From: Modestobacter sp. Leaf380
GTDB taxonomy: Bacteria > Actinomycetota > Actinomycetes > Mycobacteriales > Geodermatophilaceae
Direction of reading: 5' to 3'
Length of the DNA: 64,000 nucleotides
Assembly (NCBI RefSeq): GCF_001424485.1
Contig: NZ_LMQC01000012.1
Location: 333,012-397,011, forward strand
The notes beneath the pieces were generated by a model. The model did not search any database. It was not told the origin of the DNA and saw only the letters and a program-made list of their open reading frames with translations. Positions 60,464-64,000 of the stretch are shown piece after piece. Within the stretch, counting starts at the first letter, position 1, and each line of letters opens with the position of its first letter. Both the position numbers and the translations under genes were made by a program.

Positions 60464-60859
60464 TCAGCCCGCCAGGTCGGTGGCGACCGCGCGCAGCACC
60501 GAGGAGACCTTGGTGGCGTACTCCCGGTCGGGGTAGCGACCGTGCCGCAGGCCCTCGCCGACGGAGTCCAGCAGGGTGATCAGGTCCTCGATGATCGGGA
60601 CCAGCTCCTCGGGCTTCTTGCGGGTCGCCGTGCGGGTGGCGGCCGCCGCCGAGGGCAGCGGGTCGAGCACCTGCACCTGCAGCGCCTGGTCCCCCCGGCG
60701 GCCCTGGACGATCCCGTACTCCACGCGCTGCCCGGGGGTCAGCTCCGTGGTGCCCGCCGGGAGGGAGTCCCGGTGGACGAACACGTCCGGGCCGTCCTCC
60801 TGGGAGAGGAAGCCGAAGCCCTTCTCCGGGTTGAACCACTTCACCTTGCCGCTGGGCAC
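60464..60859 (-). CDS. cold-shock domain protein with C-terminal extension
   Basis: 131 residues from GTG 60859. The N-terminal CSD has RNP1 KWFNPEKGFGFLSQ and RNP2 DVFVHRDSL for RNA binding. The C-terminal 60 residues (KKPEELVPIIEDLITLLDSV, GRYPDREYATKVSSVLRAVA) are the helical extension found in the long CSPs of actinobacteria such as mycobacterial CspB (Rv0871). Role: RNA chaperone. GAGGGA ribosome site. Confidence 0.94.
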   Translation of the reverse strand: MPSGKVKWFNPEKGFGFLSQEDGPDVFVHRDSLPAGTTELTPGQRVEYGIVQGRRGDQALQVQVLDPLPSAAAATRTATRKKPEELVPIIEDLITLLDSVGEGLRHGRYPDREYATKVSSVLRAVATDLAG

Positions 60860-60998
60860 GACGGTCCCTCGCTCTGCTCTGGGGTCGCCCCGGCCGACGG
60901 TGGCCGGGGCACGACGGCGGGCCTCTGCTCGGCCCACCGGACCCACCAGGCTAGTGCGCCCGGCCCCCGACGGCTCCCGAGTTCGCGGAGGGCGCACC

Positions 60999-61010
60999 TA
61001 CCCTGGCGCC
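60999..61010 (+). promoter_or_regulatory. leaderless promoter for the DUF202 pair
   Basis: TACCCT (60999-61004), six bases, then GTG 61011. Confidence 0.42.
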
Positions 61011-61364
61011 GTGCCCCCGCCGGACCCCGCCCCGCACCCGGACTACCGGTTCAGCCTGGCCAACGAGCGGACCCTGCTGGCCTGGTTGCGGACGGCGCTG
61101 GCGATGGTCGCCGGCGGCATCGCCGTGGCCCAGTTCGTGCCCGAGCAGGGGATCCCCGGAGGGAGCGTCGCGGTGTCGGTCGGGCTGCTGCTGGGCGGGC
61201 TGCTGACCGCGCTGGCCGGCTACCGCCGGTGGTCGCGCAACGAGGCGGCGATCGCCGCGGACCTGCCGCTCCCGGTCAGCCCGCTGGGCCGCCGGGTCAC
61301 CGCCGGGCTGGCCGTCCTGGTCGCGGTGGTGCTGGTCCTGGTCGTGGTGGAGGCGCTGCGCTGA
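61011..61364 (+). CDS. DUF202 (YidH-like) membrane protein
   Basis: 117 residues. YRFSLANERTLLAWLRTALA with the conserved NERTxLAWxRTxLA, then three membrane helices (VAGGIAVAQFVP, VSVGLLLGGLLTALAGY, TAGLAVLVAVVLVLVVVEAL). Function unknown; YidH/YidG-type pairs are common. The stop overlaps the next gene's start as CTGA. Confidence 0.92.
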   Translation: MPPPDPAPHPDYRFSLANERTLLAWLRTALAMVAGGIAVAQFVPEQGIPGGSVAVSVGLLLGGLLTALAGYRRWSRNEAAIAADLPLPVSPLGRRVTAGLAVLVAVVLVLVVVEALR

Positions 61365-61690
61365 GCACCGCCCGTGGGGCCGGGGAGACCCAGCCGGCGC
61401 GCACGGCGCTGGCCTGGCAACGCACCGGGCTCGGCGTGCTGCTCGTCGCCGGCCTGCTGGCCCGGGCGGCCGCGGTGGCCCGGGAACCACTCGCCGTGGT
61501 GCCGACCGCCGCCGTCGCCCTGCTGGGGCTGGCGGTCCTGGGCGTGCTGGCCCCGCGACGGGCCGGCTCGGCCCGGGCGGCGGCAGAGCAGGGCGGCCCC
61601 GGCAGTGCCCGCACCGCGGCCCGGGCGGTCACCGCGGTCGTCGTCCTCACCGCCTGCGCGGGCCTGGTGACCGGGCTCCTGGTCCGCTGA
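61361..61690 (+). CDS. second DUF202 (YidG-like) membrane protein, CTG start
   Basis: 109 residues. QPARTALAWQRTGLGVLLVA with the DUF202 RTxLAWxRT core, followed by helices at VVPTAAVALLGLAVLGVLAP and VTAVVVLTACAGLVTGLLVR. The only in-frame codon that gives the expected STARGAGE N-terminus is CTG 61361, which overlaps the upstream stop (CTGA). The same CTGAGCACC context is used by ThpR at 53061. Confidence 0.88.
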   Translation: MSTARGAGETQPARTALAWQRTGLGVLLVAGLLARAAAVAREPLAVVPTAAVALLGLAVLGVLAPRRAGSARAAAEQGGPGSARTAARAVTAVVVLTACAGLVTGLLVR

Positions 61691-61755
61691 CCGGGGCCGC
61701 CGGCAAGTTACCGGCGGGTAGCGACGTGGGTCACCGAGGTGCGACCATCTCCGGC

Positions 61756-62079
61756 ATGGCCGCCCGCAACGCAGCATCCCGCGTCGTCACCTCCCTCGCC
61801 GCCGCGGTGCGCCTGGTGTCCTCCGTGGTCGGCGGGCTGATCGTGCTGTACGCGGTCTTCGTGCTCTTCGAGGCGAACCCGGCCAACCCGCTGGTGGAGT
61901 TCACCGCCGGCGTGCGCAACGACCTGGGCGCGTTCACCGTCGGCCTCTTCGCCCCGGAGGACCCGAAGATCGCCGAGACGGTCAACGCGCTGATCGCCGC
62001 GATCGTCTGGGTGCTGGTGGGCAGCCTGCTGTCCAAGGCCATCACCCGCCTGGCACCCCGGACCACGGCGAAGGCCTGA
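61756..62079 (+). CDS. small membrane protein, hypothetical
   Basis: 107 residues. Two membrane helices (LVSSVVGGLIVLYAVFVLFE and TVNALIAAIVWVLVGSLLSK) with EANPANPLVEFTAGVRNDLG and LFAPEDPKIAE between. It resembles small actinobacterial membrane proteins of unknown function. ATG 61756. It converges with the acyl-CoA synthetase, leaving 7 bases. Confidence 0.82.
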   Translation: MAARNAASRVVTSLAAAVRLVSSVVGGLIVLYAVFVLFEANPANPLVEFTAGVRNDLGAFTVGLFAPEDPKIAETVNALIAAIVWVLVGSLLSKAITRLAPRTTAKA

Positions 62080-62086
62080 GAGCGGC

Positions 62087-63733
62087 CTAGGCGGTGGCGA
62101 CCTCGGCGAGGCCGAGCTCGGCCGTCGACGTCTCGCGCATCTCGACCTTGCGCACCTTGCCCGTCACCGTCATCGGGAACTCCTCGACGACCTTGACGTA
62201 GCGGGGCACCTTGTAGTGCGCCAGCTTGCCGGCGCAGAACTCCTTCAGCCCCTCCGCGGTCAGCTCGGGCGCACCCGGGCGCAGCCGCACCCAGGCCATC
62301 AGCTCCTCGCCGTAGCGCTGGTCCGGGACGCCGATGACCTGCACGTCGGCGATGTCGGGGTGGCTGTAGAGGAACTCCTCGATCTCCCGCGGGTACACGT
62401 TCTCCCCGCCGCGGATGACCATGTCCTTGATCCGGCCGACGATGTTCACGTAGCCCTCGGCGTCCATCACCGCGAGGTCCCCGGTGTGCATCCAGCGCGC
62501 CGCGTCGAGCACCTCGGCGGTCTTGGCCGGCTCGTCCCAGTAACCCAGCATCACCGAGTAGCCCCGGGTGCACAGCTCACCGGTGGTCCCCCGGGGCACG
62601 GTCAGCCCGGTCTCGGGGTCGACGACCTTGCTCTCCAGGTGCGGGTGCGTGCGCCCGACCGTGGACGTGCGGCGGTCCAGGTCGTCGTCGGCACCGGTCT
62701 GGGTGGAGACCGGCGAGGTCTCGGTCATCCCGTAGCAGATGGTCACCTCGGCCATGCCCATCTCGTCGACCACCCGCTTCATGACCTCGACCGGGCACGG
62801 CGAACCGGCCATGATCCCGGTCCGCAGGCTGGACAGGTCGTAGTCGGCGAAGTCGGGCAGCGCGAGTTCGGCGATGAACATCGTCGGGACGCCGTACAGC
62901 GACGTGCACCGCTCGTCCTGCACCGCCTGCAGGGTCAGCGCGGGGTCGAAGCCGGGGGCCGGGACGACCATCGTGGAGCCGTGCGAGGTGCAGCCCAGGT
63001 TGCCCATGCCCATGCCGAAGCAGTGGTAGTACGGCACCGGGATGCAGACCCGGTCGGCCTCGGTGTAACCGCAGCCCTCACCGACGAAGAACCCGTTGTT
63101 GAGCAGGTTGTGGTGGGTGAGCGTGGCGCCCTTGGGGAAGCCCGTCGTCCCCGAGGTGTACTGGATGTTGATCGGGTCGTCGGCGGACAGCTGCGCCTCG
63201 CGCTCGGCGAGCAGCCCGTGGTCGGCGGCCCGACCGGTGGCCATCAGCGCGTCCCACCCCGGGTCGCCGATGAAGAGCACCTCGCGCAGCGCCGGGGTGC
63301 TGTCGTGGACCTCGGCGACCATCGCCCGGTAGTCGCTGGTCTTGAACGACGGTGCGGCGACCAGCACGGAGATGCCGGCCTGCTCCAGCACGTAGGACAG
63401 CTCGTGGGTGCGGTAGGCCGGGTTGATGTTGACCAGGACGGCGCCCAGCTTGGCGGTGCCGTACTGGACGAAGACCCACTCGGCGCAGTTGGGCGCCCAG
63501 ATGCCGACCCGGTCGCCCTTGCGCACGCCGAGCGCGTCCAGGCCCAGCGCGCAGGCGTCGACGTCGTCGACGAGCTGCGGGTAGGTCCAGCGGCGACCCG
63601 TGGCGCACTCGACCAGCGCCTCGTGGTCGCCCACCCGCGCTGCCGTCCGGTCCAGGTTGGCCCCGATGGTGTCGCCGAGCAGGGGCACCGTGGAGGTGCC
63701 GCTGCTGTAGGACGGCAGCGCGGGGGTGGTCAT
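62087..63733 (-). CDS. AMP-binding acyl-CoA synthetase (FadD/medium-chain type)
   Basis: 548 residues. Activates a fatty or other carboxylic acid to acyl-CoA via an acyl-AMP. P-loop [20 protein letters not shown], motif [34 protein letters not shown], hinge [18 protein letters not shown], and catalytic Lys in [14 protein letters not shown]. The long N-terminus and overall pattern match fatty-acid FadD-like enzymes (AMP-binding, LCFA type). The start overlaps the upstream small ORF (ATGA). Confidence 0.95.
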   Translation of the reverse strand: MTTPALPSYSSGTSTVPLLGDTIGANLDRTAARVGDHEALVECATGRRWTYPQLVDDVDACALGLDALGVRKGDRVGIWAPNCAEWVFVQYGTAKLGAVLVNINPAYRTHELSYVLEQAGISVLVAAPSFKTSDYRAMVAEVHDSTPALREVLFIGDPGWDALMATGRAADHGLLAEREAQLSADDPINIQYTSGTTGFPKGATLTHHNLLNNGFFVGEGCGYTEADRVCIPVPYYHCFGMGMGNLGCTSHGSTMVVPAPGFDPALTLQAVQDERCTSLYGVPTMFIAELALPDFADYDLSSLRTGIMAGSPCPVEVMKRVVDEMGMAEVTICYGMTETSPVSTQTGADDDLDRRTSTVGRTHPHLESKVVDPETGLTVPRGTTGELCTRGYSVMLGYWDEPAKTAEVLDAARWMHTGDLAVMDAEGYVNIVGRIKDMVIRGGENVYPREIEEFLYSHPDIADVQVIGVPDQRYGEELMAWVRLRPGAPELTAEGLKEFCAGKLAHYKVPRYVKVVEEFPMTVTGKVRKVEMRETSTAELGLAEVATA

Positions 63734-63957
63734 GCCTGCTCGCCGGGGCGCAGCTGGACGCCGGCCCGGTTCGGCTTGTCCGTCGGGTGGGCGTAGCGCA
63801 GCCGGTCGGCCGGCAGCGGGAAGGCGTGGTCCTCGCCGAACGGGGACAGCGAGCCGGTCATCTCGCTGACCAGCTCGGTCAGCGGCGGGCCGCCGTCCTC
63901 GGACTGGCCCCAGGTCGGCTCGACCAGGTGCGCGTTCTTGCTGTTCTTCTTGGCCAC
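63730..63957 (-). CDS. small hypothetical protein upstream of the acyl-CoA synthetase
   Basis: 75 residues, [20 protein letters not shown], then [20 protein letters not shown] and a polar tail [20 protein letters not shown]. No domain recognised. ATG 63957 with a strong GGAGG. It overlaps the acyl-CoA synthetase start (ATGA), so coupled expression is expected. Confidence 0.72.
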   Translation of the reverse strand: MAKKNSKNAHLVEPTWGQSEDGGPPLTELVSEMTGSLSPFGEDHAFPLPADRLRYAHPTDKPNRAGVQLRPGEQA

Positions 63958-64000
63958 GGTCGCCTCCGGTGCTCGAGCCCGCTCGAGGGTGCGGGCCGCG

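Noticed and set aside
61690-61756. Stress sigma factor promoter (GTT...GGGTA) before the small membrane gene
   Set aside because: The two boxes are only about 7 bases apart, far shorter than the 15-17 bases required.

Overview
The window is very GC-rich chromosomal DNA from a high-GC actinobacterium. SepH, DUF3027, DUF2530, a DUF2771-like lipoprotein, the long two-part cold-shock protein, an FprA-type ferredoxin reductase, an F420-dependent LLM oxidoreductase, UdgX and many leaderless genes all point to Actinomycetes. The mixture fits the Geodermatophilaceae (Geodermatophilus, Blastococcus, Modestobacter) best. That family assignment is an inference from gene content, not a search result. Nearly all the DNA is densely packed housekeeping and accessory genes, with a few broken genes.

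Layout: 1-2.1 kb, phosphate acetyltransferase (3' end off the window). 2.2-4.5 kb, a RibD/DHFR-like reductase, two small ORFs (one frameshifted) and an NAD(P)-binding epimerase-like protein. 4.5-6.1 kb, an ArsR regulator and a cation diffusion facilitator (CDF) with a one-base frameshift. 6.1-6.8 kb, a holin-like remnant, a tiny membrane protein and tRNA-Arg(CCU). 7.0-12.7 kb, a GNAT, DNA photolyase, an SCO6745-like protein, a Nei-type glycosylase, a monooxygenase-fold protein, DUF1905 and FprA. 12.7-18.8 kb, a giant secreted protein with 19 IPT/TIG repeats and an LAxTG-type sorting signal. 19-22.8 kb, PEP carboxylase and an SMP-30 protein. 22.8-24.0 kb, a frameshifted AbiEi/DUF559-type gene bracketed by two nearly identical long palindromes.

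24-32 kb holds an SDR and LLM oxidoreductase pair, a Nat-type ABC exporter, UdgX, a GlgC-like nucleotidyltransferase, an MFS transporter and PdxH. 32.3-34.7 kb holds citrate synthase and SerC. 34.7-40 kb is a co-linear set of a circularly permuted ATP-grasp enzyme, an S9 peptidase and an AsnO-like amidotransferase. 40-46.6 kb has SepH, a general stress membrane protein, a TrmH methyltransferase, an FAD oxidoreductase and a membrane GGDEF-EAL protein. 46.7-50.7 kb is an ABC system with two ATPases and one FtsX-like permease. 50.7-57 kb has a thioesterase, an aldo/keto reductase, a MarR/MFS/membrane protein/ThpR operon and an NCS2 purine permease. 57-64 kb has DUF2530, DUF3027, an MFS-lipoprotein pair, cold-shock protein, two DUF202 proteins, a small membrane protein, an acyl-CoA synthetase and a small leader ORF.

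System-level points. At least eleven genes start 6-7 nt after a -10-like hexamer (TANNNT or CAGGAT/CAGGCT), so leaderless mRNAs look common. Junctions of the NTGA type (ATGA, GTGA and two CTGA) mark translational coupling. Two genes appear to use CTG and two may use ACG. Three frameshifted loci occur in otherwise clean sequence. The best candidates for something undescribed are the palindrome-bracketed DUF559 unit and the amidotransferase / S9 peptidase / ATP-grasp set.
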